The notes: generated by a model not told the origin, from the letters alone. Counted from the stretch's first letter, positions 1 to 8,313 are shown. The stretch: 64,000 nucleotides of DNA from Nannocystis pusilla (GCF_020073745.1 NZ_JAIRAU010000039.1:62001-126000), one strand, 5' to 3'. Program-made: numbers and translations.

Positions 1-373
1 GCGGGCCCTCGCGCTCGACCCCGTCCCACGGCAGCGATGCGTCGGCGCCGCCCAGCACCCCGCGCTCGAGGGCGATCAGCGCGTTGGGGATCTTGAAGGT
101 CGACGCCGGCAGCTCGCCGACCCCTGCCAGCCGCGCATCGCTCACGATCTGCTCGCCCGTCGTCAGCGAGCGCAGCACGAACACCCCCTCGACCTGCGCC
201 GCCGCGAACAACTCCTGCGCCGACGCATCGACGCGCTCGACCACCGCGGGCGCCGGGCTCTCGGCGCCCCGCGCCTGAGCAGCGACCGCCGCCACGGCAG
301 GCGGCGCGACCGGGGCCGCCGGCCGGGCGCACGCAGGTACGACGAACAGAGCGAGGCCGAGCCACCGGCGCAT
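1..373 (-). CDS. Class D (OXA-type) beta-lactamase, C-terminus outside window
   Basis: Serine beta-lactamase of class D, exported; it would hydrolyse beta-lactams in the envelope. The visible 124 residues start at an ATG (373) with a short hydrophobic leader ending V-P-A-C, which could be a lipobox, then an Ala/Pro-rich stretch. Around residues 65-100 come the family landmarks: FVLRSL-type strand, then the active-site block STFKIPN, where S is the acylated serine and K the carbamylated lysine, followed by ALERGVL and PWDG. The SxV and KTG boxes lie beyond the window edge, so activity cannot be judged. A BlaR-type sensor domain shares this fold but carries an N-terminal membrane part that is absent here. 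A divergent palindrome (497-510) sits in the upstream gap. Confidence 0.85.
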   Translation of the reverse strand, partial: MRRWLGLALFVVPACARPAAPVAPPAVAAVAAQARGAESPAPAVVERVDASAQELFAAAQVEGVFVLRSLTTGEQIVSDARLAGVGELPASTFKIPNALIALERGVLGGADASLPWDGVEREGP

Positions 374-493
374 GGCGGCACGACGCGCGAACCCGGCCGC
401 GCATTCCCGAGCCGCAGCGGAACCACAGCCCGTCGCCTCCGACCTCCGCCGCGGCTCGCTCTGCCGGCGGCTCATCGGCCCCTGCACCTCACC

Positions 494-513
494 ACATGTC
501 CCGAGGGACAGCC
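494..513. repeat. TGTCC-N4-GGACA palindrome, intergenic
   Basis: Exact core TGTCC-CGAG-GGACA at 497-510, preceded by ACA. It lies in the gap between the divergent beta-lactamase and PHA-system genes and is a member of the dispersed family described in the findings. Confidence 0.8.
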
Positions 514-583
514 TATGGCGGCGCCGCCTGGACAGCGCCGCCTGCCCCGTTCATGTTGGTCTCTCGTCCGGAGGTAGACCGTC

Positions 584-874
584 ATGGCCCAGATCGACAT
601 CCGTCGCGCGAACTCGCTCGGCAAGGCGACCGCGCGCGAGCGCACCGAGGCGCTCGCGCGCCGCCTCGAGACCAAGTTCGGCATCCGCTGGCAGTGGAAG
701 GGCGACGACCTCTCGTTCAACGCCCCCCAGGGCCCCGCCAAGGGCACCACCGGCACCATCAGCGTCGAGGACGCCGGCGTCCGCGTCCAGGTCGCCCTCC
801 CGCTGCTGCTGCGGGCCTTCAAGGGTCGGGTCGAGGATCGGGTCAACGAGGAGCTCGACAAGCTGCTCGCCTGA
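584..874 (+). CDS. Polyhydroxyalkanoic acid system family protein
   Basis: Small (96 aa) soluble protein that resembles the PHA_gran_rgn family, proteins often encoded near polyhydroxyalkanoate genes; the molecular role of the family is unclear. The start is well supported by GGAGGT about eight bases upstream of the ATG. The family pattern is visible: an N-terminal basic helix (MAQIDIRRANSLGKATARER), a central W-x-W-K-G-D stretch near residue 36, a GTISV strand, and a C-terminal leucine-rich helix ending in LDKLLA. No PHA synthase or depolymerase is visible in this window, so the gene stands alone. The next gene (thrC) is convergent. Confidence 0.75.
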   Translation: MAQIDIRRANSLGKATARERTEALARRLETKFGIRWQWKGDDLSFNAPQGPAKGTTGTISVEDAGVRVQVALPLLLRAFKGRVEDRVNEELDKLLA

Positions 875-896
875 GCGCCGGCGAGCCGCGCCCGAC

Positions 897-2282
897 TCAC
901 ACCTGTCCCGAAGGACATATCCCCTGGCTCGCGCGCGCATCGAGCACGCGGTGCAGGGCTGCCACCACCTCGTCGGGCTCGCTGCCCATCGCCACCGGCT
1001 GATTGGCGTACGTGCTGGGGAACTCGAGCTTGCTCTCGTGGTAGCGGGCCTTGAACTCGGTGAACTTGAGCCCGTGGGCCGTCGAGATGACGATCACGCG
1101 CTCGCGCCGGCCGATCACCCCGCGACGGGCCAGCTTCTGCAGGCACGCCAGCGCCACTCCCGTGTGCGGGCAGTTGAACATCCCCGAGCGGTCGGCCAGG
1201 GCGGCCGCGTCGGCCAGCTCGGCCTCGCTCGCCTCCTCGACCAGCCCGTCGCAGCGCTGTAGCGCGCGCACGGCCTTCGGCAGCGACACCGGCGCTCCGA
1301 TCTGGATCGCCGACGCCAGCGTCGACTGCGCGTGTTGCGGCGCGTAGTCCTCCTCCGTCATCGCGCGCCCCTCCGCCTGCGCGCGCGCGAACGCCAGGTA
1401 CAACGGATCGGCGCGCTGGGCCTGGCAGCACACGAGCCGCGGCAGCCTCGCGATCACCCCGAGCTCGAGCATCATCTCGAAGCCCTTGGCCAGCGCCGAC
1501 ACGTTGCCGAGGTTGCCGCCCGGGATCAGCACCCAGTCGGGCACCTCCCAGTCGAACTGTTGCACGATCTCGACCGCCACCGTCTTCTGGCCCTCGACGC
1601 GCAGCGAGTTCATCGAGTTGGCGAGGTAGATGCCCGGGTCCTCGGTGAGGCGCTGGACCACGCGCATGCAGCCGTCGAAGTCGGTGTCGAGGCTGCACAC
1701 GATCGCCCCGTTGGCGACCGGCTGGATCAGCTGCGCCGCGCTGATCTTGCCGGCCGGCAGCAGCACGACCACCGGGATCCCGGCCGCCGCGCCGTAGGCC
1801 GCCAGCGCCGCCGACGTGTCGCCCGTCGACGCGCAGGCGACCGCGCGGATCGGTCGCCCCTCCGCGATCGCCTGCTTCACCGCCGACACCAGCACCGTCA
1901 TCCCCAGGTCCTTGAACGAGCCCGTGTGGCTGATCCCGCACTGCTTGACCCACAGGTCGTCGAGCCCGATCGACTTGCCGTAGCGCTCGGCCCACAGCAG
2001 GTTCGAGTTGCCCTCGAACAGCGACACCACGTTGCCCGGATCGATCTGCGGCAGCACCCACTCGAGCTTCGACCACACGCCGCTGCCGAACGGCCACTGC
2101 GTCCGCCCGTAGCGCTCGTCGAACAGCCGGATCCACGCCGCCGCCGAGCGCGAGCGCAGCGCCGCGTGGTCGTGCTGCACCTCGAGCAGGCCCTGGCACC
2201 GCGGGCAGCGATAGATCACCTCGGTGAGGCCGAATCGGCCGGGACAACCGCGAAAGCACTGGAACCAGGCGGCGTAGGTCAC
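897..2282 (-). CDS. thrC: Threonine synthase
   Basis: PLP-dependent threonine synthase (461 aa) converting O-phosphohomoserine to threonine. An N-terminal zinc-ribbon-like part (C9, C13, C26, C29) precedes the PLP fold. The PLP lysine is K124 in SHTGSFKDLGM, and a Gly/Ser-rich phosphate-binding loop (CASTGDTSAA) follows. I chose the GTG at 2282 because the conserved N-terminus (CFRGCPG...YRCPRCQGLL) begins directly after it; upstream sequence is Arg/Gly-rich and non-conserved. The last residues (GICPSGQV) are encoded by a copy of the dispersed palindrome at 904-917, so the C-terminus may have been altered by that element. Confidence 0.9.
   Translation of the reverse strand: MTYAAWFQCFRGCPGRFGLTEVIYRCPRCQGLLEVQHDHAALRSRSAAAWIRLFDERYGRTQWPFGSGVWSKLEWVLPQIDPGNVVSLFEGNSNLLWAERYGKSIGLDDLWVKQCGISHTGSFKDLGMTVLVSAVKQAIAEGRPIRAVACASTGDTSAALAAYGAAAGIPVVVLLPAGKISAAQLIQPVANGAIVCSLDTDFDGCMRVVQRLTEDPGIYLANSMNSLRVEGQKTVAVEIVQQFDWEVPDWVLIPGGNLGNVSALAKGFEMMLELGVIARLPRLVCCQAQRADPLYLAFARAQAEGRAMTEEDYAPQHAQSTLASAIQIGAPVSLPKAVRALQRCDGLVEEASEAELADAAALADRSGMFNCPHTGVALACLQKLARRGVIGRRERVIVISTAHGLKFTEFKARYHESKLEFPSTYANQPVAMGSEPDEVVAALHRVLDARASQGICPSGQV
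901..918. repeat. TGTCC-N4-GGACA palindrome inside thrC 3' end
   Basis: Exact core TGTCC-CGAA-GGACA at 904-917 with the outer AC/T arms. It encodes the extreme C-terminus of threonine synthase, five codons from the stop. Confidence 0.85.
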
Positions 2283-2493
2283 GCGCGCAGGATGCCACAG
2301 TTCCGCCCGCCGGGCCGCGCCCGGATCGCCCGCCCGCGGCGGCCCAGGCCGCGCCCCTCGCCGGCCTCCGGCTCGCCAGGACCGCGGGCGCCGCGACCGC
2401 GAGCCAGGACCCAGGAGCCCTCCCCGGGACAGACGACGCGCCGGCACACGCGCCCTCGGACCACGGCGTCGACGCCGTCGCTGTTCGTGTACG

Positions 2494-2649
2494 CGAAGGA
2501 CATGTCCATGTAAACATGTTTTATATACAGTGTCTCATCGACCATGTCTCCATGAACATGGCTATCCGTCCATGTTCTTTCAAACATGCTTCATGCGACA
2601 TTTCCCATGCATCATGTCCATGTGCCCATGTCTGATTGGCCATCTCATG
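2494..2649. repeat. CATG-rich repeat array upstream of thrC
   Basis: About 155 bases holding roughly fifteen CATG tetramers in units such as AAGGACATGTCCATG, AACATGTT, ACCATGTC, AACATGG and CATCATGTCC. It is clearly more AT-rich than its surroundings (for example TTTTATATACAG at 2518-2529). The units are related to the dispersed palindrome but more degenerate, and no constant spacer is seen. It occupies the 479-base gap between thrC (start 2282) and the YbjQ gene (end 2762). The rest of that gap (2283-2493 and 2650-2761) shows nothing I can assign. Confidence 0.75.
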
Positions 2650-2761
2650 ACCACGGCACGGACGACCGGCGGGACCCGTCGCCGAGATGCCGGTCGCATC
2701 GCGCAGCGGCCGAGCGCGACCGTGATGGCGCCGGGCGGCCTCCGACGTCGCGGCGGGCGCC

Positions 2762-3145
2762 CTACTCCACCGGCGCGAGGACGACGGCGGTCCCGTAGGC
2801 CAGGATCTCCGCCGCGCCGGCCATCACCGTCGACGTCGCCAGGCGCATGCCGATGATCCCGTTGGCGCCGAGCGCGAGCGCCTCGGCGCGCATGCGGTCG
2901 AGCGCCTGCTCGCGGCTCTGCGACAGCATCGCCGTGTACTGCGTCACCTCGCCGCCGACGATGTTGCGCAGCCCGGCCAGGAAGTCCTGCCCCAGGTTGC
3001 GCGTGCGGACCGTGTTGCCGCGGACCAACCCGAGCACGCGGACGACGCGGTACCCGGGCACCGACTCGGTGGTCGTCAGCAGCATGTCGCCGGCGCGGCG
3101 GTGCGCGAGGTCGGCGGCGTGGAGGACGGCGGGGGTGCTGCTCAT
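2762..3145 (-). CDS. YbjQ/UPF0145 family protein
   Basis: YbjQ-like protein of 127 aa, a cytosolic family of unknown function that forms ring-like oligomers in known structures. Visible landmarks are LLTTTESVPGYRVVRVLGLVRG near residues 22-43, the RNLGQDFLAGLRNIVGGEV block, and the C-terminal ALGANGIIGMRLATSTV strand-turn that is the best family signature. The ATG at 3145 overlaps the stop of the upstream membrane-protein gene by four bases (ATGA), which implies translational coupling and joint expression with it. Confidence 0.85.
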   Translation of the reverse strand: MSSTPAVLHAADLAHRRAGDMLLTTTESVPGYRVVRVLGLVRGNTVRTRNLGQDFLAGLRNIVGGEVTQYTAMLSQSREQALDRMRAEALALGANGIIGMRLATSTVMAGAAEILAYGTAVVLAPVE

Positions 3146-3537
3146 CGCTGAATGTCCTTGTACGGGTCCTGGCGGTGATTGACGCGGATCCACGACAGCA
3201 GTAGCACGCCGAGACCGGCCACGACCATCCCCGGCCCGAGCAGCGGCATGGCCGCCCACGCGACCACGCCGACCGCCACCAGCAGGCCGCCGATCCCGCG
3301 CTCGAGCAGCACGCGTGGCGACCGCTCCGCGTGGGCGATCCGGTGGTCCGCCTCGACCCGCGCCAGCCACCCGCCGCCGAGCGCCGCCTGGCTGCTCCTC
3401 GCCTCGATCGCCGCCCGCAGCTGCGGATCGGCCTGCGCGTACAGCTCGAGCTCCTCGGCCTCGGCCTCGGACAGCTCACCGCGCGTGAGCCGGTCGAGCA
3501 GCTCGGACACCCGTCGCGCCTCGGGATCGTCGACCAT
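3142..3537 (-). CDS. Small membrane protein, two transmembrane segments
   Basis: Hypothetical protein of 131 aa. The N-terminal 55 residues (SELLDRLTRGELSEAEAEEL) are helical and acidic, resembling the cytosolic start of anti-sigma or DUF-type membrane proteins, but no zinc-binding His/Cys motif is present. Two hydrophobic segments follow (about 82-100 and 103-117), then a short basic tail ending DPYKDIQR. It is translationally coupled to the downstream YbjQ gene by an ATGA overlap, so the two probably act together. The upstream helicase gene ends only 16 bases away, so all three may be co-transcribed. I do not recognise a family with confidence. Confidence 0.7.
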   Translation of the reverse strand: MVDDPEARRVSELLDRLTRGELSEAEAEELELYAQADPQLRAAIEARSSQAALGGGWLARVEADHRIAHAERSPRVLLERGIGGLLVAVGVVAWAAMPLLGPGMVVAGLGVLLLSWIRVNHRQDPYKDIQR

Positions 3538-3553
3538 CGCGGGCGAGATGATA

Positions 3554-6367
3554 TCAGGCCAGCGCGACCGGTCCGAGCGCCCGGGCGACCACGCGCACAT
3601 CCACGCCGGCGGCGAGCCGCCGATCGGGCTCCCTCGGGTTCCGGCTCCGCAGCAGCCAGCCTGGCCCGTCCTGGACGGGGATCTTGAGCACGACCTCGGC
3701 CAGCTCCGGCCCGTCGGCGATCGCCAGCACACACGGCTGGCCCTCGACCTCGCGCAGCGACCGCTCGCGCACCCACTCGCACAGCACCAGATCGCCGTCG
3801 CGGATCGGCGTCTCGCCGCCGTCCATCGAGTCGCCCTCGATCTGGACGACGAAGTGCCGCTTCGCGTCGACCGCGATCGCCGCGCGGATGGCCGCGACCT
3901 CCGCCCGCGGCTCCGCGTGGCTCAGCGGGCCGAGGCCGGCCGCCACCGCCAGCTCGCGGTAAAACGGCACCCCGCGGCGGATCGGCGCCACCTCCTCGCG
4001 CACGGGCTCGAGCCGCCAGCGCCCGTGGCGGCGCGCCAGCGTCACGAATTCCTTGCCCCACCCGGCGCGCGCCCCGAACCACCGGCGCAAGATGTCCGGA
4101 AGGACATTGTCCTTCGAACCTGGCCTTGTCGCCACATTCACCGCGATCTTGACGAACCTGAGCACGTACGGCTCGCCGTCGACCTCGACCTCGACCTCGC
4201 CCTGCGGCGTGTCGGGCCGGCGCTCCCGATTCAGCATCAGGATCGGATCGGCGTGGTTGTGGTTCAATTTGAGCTGGATCGGCGGCACCAGCCCCAGCAC
4301 CGCCGGGCGCGCGTCGGCCTCCCGCTCGCGCACGCACAGCTGCTCGAGCAGATCGATGACGACGGTCGGCAGCTCGACCGCGCAGCCGGGCGGCAGCGCC
4401 AGCGTCTCGCCGCGGAGCGCCCGCAGCACCTCGACCCGCCCGAGGCCGCTGTCGAGCAGCGCGCGCAGGGCGTCGAGCTTGTCGAGGAACGAGCGGTGAT
4501 TGCCGACGATGTCCACCACCGTGAGGTGCGACTTCGGTCGATCGCGCCCGAGCCGCAGCCCGCGGCCGATCTGCTGCAGGAACACGACCGGCGACTCGGT
4601 CGGACGCAGCATCAACACCGCGTCGATGTCGGGCACGTCGAGGCCCTCGTTGAACAGGTCGACCGCCGTCAACGCCGCGAGCTCGCCCGCGGCGAAGCGG
4701 CGCAACGACTCGGCCCGCGGCGCCGACGTCGGACCGCTGTGCACCGCCGCGGCCGCGACGCCCTGCTCGCGCAGGAACGTCGCCATGAAGTCCGCGTGCG
4801 CGACGCTGCAGCAGAACACCAGCACCCGCCGATCCCCGCGCGGCGCGTGCTCGTCGAGCGCCCGCAACGCCGCGCTCGCGTGCTCGCGGGTGGCGAGCGC
4901 CTGTGTCAACAGGGCCTCGTCGAAGCGCCCCGATCGCCACGGGATCTGCGCGTAATCGACGCCATCGCGGATCGCGTGGTAGCGGAACGGCGCCAGCAGC
5001 CCCGCCTCGAGGCCGGCGACGAGACCTGCCCGAAAGACCAGGTTCTGGTGGCACAACTCGAGCAGATCGGCCCCGTCACCGCGCTCGGGCGTGGCCGTGA
5101 GGCCGAGCAGGTACCTCGGACGCACATGGTCGATCAGGCGCCTGTAGGTCGCCGCCTCGGCGTGGTGAAACTCGTCGATCACGACATAATCGAAGCGCTC
5201 GGGATCCACCGCCGCCAGCGCGTCCGCCCGCGTGATCGCCTGGATCGACGCGAACACGACATCGGCGCCCTCGTCGCGCTTGCCGGCGAACCACTGTCCG
5301 AGCGAGCGACCCGGCAGCACCCTGCCCCACGCCGCGCGGGCCTGCTTCAAGATCTCCTCGCGGTGCGCGACGAACAGCGCCCGCGACCAGCCGGTCGTCG
5401 CGAAGTCGAACGCCGACAGCAGCGTCTTGCCCAGCCCGGTGGCCAGGACCACCAAACCGCCCAGGTCGCCTGACTCTCGGGACAGCTTGAGCTTGGCGAG
5501 CGCCGCGACCTGGATCGCGTGCGGAGTCGGCGGCAAGGGTGGCACGTCGAACGCCTCGACGGCCGGCGGCGCGGCTGGACGACGCTCGCGGTAATCCGCC
5601 AGCAGCTTCGGCGTCAACCGTTGCGAGCGCGGATCTTCCCACAGCGCCGCGAGACGTGCCCGGATTTCGGCGAATGCGGCCTGCTCCGCGACCGCGCGCA
5701 GGTTCCACTCGATCCCCTGATTCAGCGCCGACCGGCTCAGGTTGCTGCTGCCGACGTACGCGATCCCGACGTCGTCGTGGGCGACGAACACGTACGCCTT
5801 GGCGTGGAACGTCTGTCCCTTGGGAGAGCAGTACATTCGCACCTCCAGGCGCTCGTGCTCGCCGGCCAGGGCGAGCAGCTCCCCCAGCGCCGCGGGATCT
5901 GTGATCGACAGGGTGTCACCCGTCAACAGGCGGACGTGCGCGCCGCGCTCGAGCGCGTCCTCGAGATCGTCCTTGATCTCGCGCAGCCCCGACAGCATCA
6001 CGAACGCCGCGACGATATCCACCTTCGTCGCCAGCCGTAGCCCCGCGCGGAGCACGTCGACCAGCGGCACCTCCTGCCCCGGCACGAAGCCTCGCAACGC
6101 CCGGAGCGGGTGGGCAGGCGCGATCGGGTGGACGCGAATCACCAGCGTATTTCCAGCGCCATGGACGAATTCCACCCGCCCGCCGTCCGGCATGTGCTCG
6201 CGCTGCACGGCGCCGACGAGCGAGAATATGTCGGAGAGTTCATCCGGAGACGCCTCGTCGATCGAGCGCAGCGATCGCAGCGGCCGGACCTCGATCACCG
6301 CGCCGCGACGCCACGCGCTCGCGCTCGCGTTCGCGGCCAGCTCGCTCGCGCCTGTCCCGTCGGACAC
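3554..6367 (-). CDS. PLD-nuclease / SF2 helicase / S24 (LexA-like) fusion protein
   Basis: Three-part protein of 937 aa from the GTG at 6367. Residues ~110-225 are a PLD-like domain with HAK at 188-190 and GSSNLS at 206-211. Residues ~280-625 are a superfamily 2 helicase: ATGLGKT (309-315), DEFHH (398-402), TATPER (424-429) and QQIGRGLRLG (598-607). Residues ~690-795 are unassigned, with DNVLPDILRRWFGARAGWG as landmark. Residues ~840-937 resemble the S24/LexA peptidase fold, with EGDSM (Ser847) and a downstream Lys895 as likely catalytic pair. PLD-helicase proteins are linked to DNA defence or repair; the S24 tail suggests damage-sensing or self-cleavage (inference). An alternative ATG at 6670 gives 1038 aa, but that extension has atypical codon use. 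Palindromes lie at 4093-4106 and 6353-6366. Confidence 0.8.
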   Translation of the reverse strand: MSDGTGASELAANASASAWRRGAVIEVRPLRSLRSIDEASPDELSDIFSLVGAVQREHMPDGGRVEFVHGAGNTLVIRVHPIAPAHPLRALRGFVPGQEVPLVDVLRAGLRLATKVDIVAAFVMLSGLREIKDDLEDALERGAHVRLLTGDTLSITDPAALGELLALAGEHERLEVRMYCSPKGQTFHAKAYVFVAHDDVGIAYVGSSNLSRSALNQGIEWNLRAVAEQAAFAEIRARLAALWEDPRSQRLTPKLLADYRERRPAAPPAVEAFDVPPLPPTPHAIQVAALAKLKLSRESGDLGGLVVLATGLGKTLLSAFDFATTGWSRALFVAHREEILKQARAAWGRVLPGRSLGQWFAGKRDEGADVVFASIQAITRADALAAVDPERFDYVVIDEFHHAEAATYRRLIDHVRPRYLLGLTATPERGDGADLLELCHQNLVFRAGLVAGLEAGLLAPFRYHAIRDGVDYAQIPWRSGRFDEALLTQALATREHASAALRALDEHAPRGDRRVLVFCCSVAHADFMATFLREQGVAAAAVHSGPTSAPRAESLRRFAAGELAALTAVDLFNEGLDVPDIDAVLMLRPTESPVVFLQQIGRGLRLGRDRPKSHLTVVDIVGNHRSFLDKLDALRALLDSGLGRVEVLRALRGETLALPPGCAVELPTVVIDLLEQLCVREREADARPAVLGLVPPIQLKLNHNHADPILMLNRERRPDTPQGEVEVEVDGEPYVLRFVKIAVNVATRPGSKDNVLPDILRRWFGARAGWGKEFVTLARRHGRWRLEPVREEVAPIRRGVPFYRELAVAAGLGPLSHAEPRAEVAAIRAAIAVDAKRHFVVQIEGDSMDGGETPIRDGDLVLCEWVRERSLREVEGQPCVLAIADGPELAEVVLKIPVQDGPGWLLRSRNPREPDRRLAAGVDVRVVARALGPVALA
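4091..4126. repeat. TGTCC-N4-GGACA palindrome plus adjoining half copy inside helicase gene
   Basis: Exact core TGTCC-GGAA-GGACA at 4093-4106, directly followed by a second partial copy (TTGTCCTTCGAACC). In frame on the minus strand it encodes part of the ATRPGSKDNVLPDIL stretch in the unassigned region of the helicase fusion. Confidence 0.8.
5024..5044. repeat. Imperfect palindrome inside helicase gene
   Basis: ACCTGCCCGAAAGACCAGGT, with outer ACCTG/CAGGT arms intact and a degenerate core. It lies in frame after the helicase TATPER motif. Confidence 0.5.
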
Positions 6368-6368
6368 G
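6351..6368. repeat. TGTCC-N4-GGACA palindrome at helicase start
   Basis: Exact core TGTCC-CGTC-GGACA at 6353-6366. It covers the first codons of the helicase fusion when the GTG at 6367 is used; the GTG itself is formed by the end of the palindrome. Confidence 0.75.
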
Positions 6369-6399
6369 CGGCCATTGTACGGGCTCGCCGGCCCCGCCG

Positions 6400-6560
6400 G
6401 CAATCGCGGCGGACCTGCGCCGGCGACGGCCCGCAGGCGCGTGATTACGAGCTCCACCGCCTCGCCCCAGGTCCGCCTCGTGTTCGGCCCGCCACGCCGA
6501 CGCGTGCTCCTCGGCGTACGCCTTCGCCTGGTGGCATCTTCGACTCCGTCGATTCGCGTG
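6400..6560 (-). pseudogene. Possible frameshifted coding remnant
   Basis: Upstream of the helicase start, one minus frame reads QAKAYAEEHASAWRAEHEADLG with genome-like codon use, then the sense continues in another frame as GEAVELVITRLRAVAG. The join lies in a run of four G near 6470, so a single-base slip would make one continuous helical protein piece. No start codon or recognisable domain is seen. It may be a decayed gene or a sequencing indel; the call rests on codon use only. Confidence 0.3.
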
Positions 6561-6644
6561 CGTCCGGCGAATCGCACCTTGTATCGGCGCGAGAGGTACG
6601 AATAATCAACAGTGAGCTCGGAGCGGTGGGGAATACCGTCAATG

Positions 6645-6914
6645 ATCAATACGCCCCGGCGGTCGCGCATCCTCGCCGCACGCGCGCCTGCGGATCTTCA
6701 ACGCCAATGCTGCGACCTCCTCCCGGACTCGAATGCGAGCACCCCGCCGTTCCGCGTCGTCTATGGCGCGCGCAAAGGCAAGCGGACCTATTGGCCCGCG
6801 CACGCGGCGGCTCAGGCCGCGTGGGTGCGCGAGCAGAGCGACGCGGGGCGGACCTTCGACGAGATCCGCGACGCGCTCGCGGCCGGCGAGTTCACGCCCC
6901 CGGCGACGAGCTAG
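6645..6914 (+). CDS. Hypothetical small protein
   Basis: Hypothetical protein of 89 aa. From about residue 35 the codons have the strong G/C third positions of real genes here, and the peptide is plausible: FRVVYGARKGKRTYWP then a helix AAAQAAWVREQSDAGRTF and DEIRDALAAGEF, which looks like a small DNA-binding or helix-turn-helix-like tail. The N-terminal 30 residues are less convincing, so an internal start is possible; an in-frame ATG at 6612 is also available. Its end overlaps the 3' end of the convergent hflX gene (6892) by 23 bases. Function unknown. Confidence 0.4.
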   Translation: MNTPRRSRILAARAPADLQRQCCDLLPDSNASTPPFRVVYGARKGKRTYWPAHAAAQAAWVREQSDAGRTFDEIRDALAAGEFTPPATS

Positions 6915-8313
6915 CGAGCGCCGCCTGCACGCGCTTGAGCGTGTCGGGCTCGATGCGCACGCGCACGCGCGTCCCTGCCTCTTCGTGGGCCTCGGACAGC
7001 ACCTGCGCCTCGCCGTGGAGCTGGGCGACCAGCGCGTGTTGCGGCCACGGGACCAGCAGTTCGGCCTCGACCAGGGCCTGGCCGAAGAACGCGACGATGG
7101 TCGCGCGGAGGCGGGCGACGTCGTCCTTGTCGAGGGCCGACATCTGGATCGCCTCGGGGAATTCGCGGCGGAGTTCCTCGCGCTGGGTCTCGTCGAGGCG
7201 GTCGACCTTGTTGAGGATCAGGCGCGTGGGCGCCTGCATCGCCCCGATCTCGCCGATGACCTCGCGGGTGACCGCGTACTGCTCGCGGAACGTCGGATCT
7301 GAGGCGTCGACCAGGAACAGCAGCAGCCCGGCGTGGCGGGCCTCGTCGAGGGTCGAGCGGAACGACGCCACGAGGTCGTGGGGCAGCTTCTTGATGAAGC
7401 CGACGGTGTCGGAGACCAGGATCCGCGGGTGCGCCTCCGGGTGCAGCGCGCGGATGGTGGTGTCGAGCGTGGCGAACAGCTGGTCGGCGACCAGCACCTG
7501 GCTGCCGGTCAGCGCGCGCATCAGCGAGCTCTTGCCGGCGTTGGTGTAGCCGACCAGCGCGACCGTCGGCTGGCCCGCGCGGTGCTCGCGGCGGTGGTCC
7601 TGCTCGCGGTGGACCGCCTCGAGCTCGCGCCGGATCTCGGCCATGCGGTCGCGGATCCGCCGGCGATCGAGCTCGAGCTCGGTCTCGCCGGCGCCGCGGC
7701 CGGCCTGGCGCTCGCCGCGGGCGCCGGTCTCGCGCAGGCGCGGCGAGACGTAGGCCAGGCGGGCCAGCTCGACCTGCAGCTTGGCCTCGCGGCTGCGCGC
7801 GTGGCGGTGGAAGATCTCGAGGATCACGCCGGTGCGGTCGAGCACCTGCACCCCCGTCGCCTTCTCGAGGTTACGCGCCTGGCTCGGGCCGAGCTCGTGA
7901 TCGACGGCGATCAGCCCCGGCCGCCTCTTGCTGTCCTCGGGGACATCTCTGCCGACGATGGGGACCTGGCCGTCGTCGTCGTCGTCGGCCGCCTCGAACT
8001 CGTCGTCGTCGGCCTCGCCGCTCTCCTCGGCGCGGCGCATGCGGGCCTTGTCCTTCTTCACCGGCACGGCCGAGGGCACGTAGCCCTTGCCGCCGGTGAG
8101 CTCGGCCAGCTCCTTGAGCTTGCCCTCGCCGAGCACCACCGACTTGCTGAGCGTATCGCGACGCTGGGTCACCGTGTCGGTGACCTCGTAACCGAGCGTG
8201 TCGACGAGGCGCGCGAGCTCGGCGAGGTCGGCGGCGTGCTCCGCGTCGCCGACGCCGGGCAGCTGGACGCCGACGAGGATCGCGGTCGGCCGGTGGGCTG
8301 GTCGTTCGGACAT
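6892..8313 (-). CDS. hflX: GTPase HflX
   Basis: Ribosome-associated GTPase (473 aa) that in other bacteria splits stalled or stressed ribosomes. The N-terminal HflX domain spans about 10-185 (SKSVVLGEGKLKEL at 56-69, LGPSQARNLEKATGVQVLDR at 141-160), a coiled coil covers ~205-245, and the G domain starts at ~250 with GYTNAGKS (255-262), the DTVG box (302-305) and NKVD further on. The N-terminal domain carries an unusual acidic insert (~95-130), rich in Asp/Glu, whose end (GRDVPEDSKRRPG) is encoded by a dispersed palindrome at 7932-7945. The conserved core is otherwise intact. Confidence 0.95.
   Translation of the reverse strand: MSERPAHRPTAILVGVQLPGVGDAEHAADLAELARLVDTLGYEVTDTVTQRRDTLSKSVVLGEGKLKELAELTGGKGYVPSAVPVKKDKARMRRAEESGEADDDEFEAADDDDDGQVPIVGRDVPEDSKRRPGLIAVDHELGPSQARNLEKATGVQVLDRTGVILEIFHRHARSREAKLQVELARLAYVSPRLRETGARGERQAGRGAGETELELDRRRIRDRMAEIRRELEAVHREQDHRREHRAGQPTVALVGYTNAGKSSLMRALTGSQVLVADQLFATLDTTIRALHPEAHPRILVSDTVGFIKKLPHDLVASFRSTLDEARHAGLLLFLVDASDPTFREQYAVTREVIGEIGAMQAPTRLILNKVDRLDETQREELRREFPEAIQMSALDKDDVARLRATIVAFFGQALVEAELLVPWPQHALVAQLHGEAQVLSEAHEEAGTRVRVRIEPDTLKRVQAALASSSPGA
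7931..7947. repeat. TGTCC-N4-GGACA palindrome inside hflX
   Basis: Exact core TGTCC-TCGG-GGACA at 7932-7945. It encodes the VPEDS part of the HflX acidic insert. Confidence 0.8.

Noticed and set aside
2494..2649. CRISPR array
   Set aside because: Repeat units are short, degenerate and without regular spacers; no cas genes nearby.
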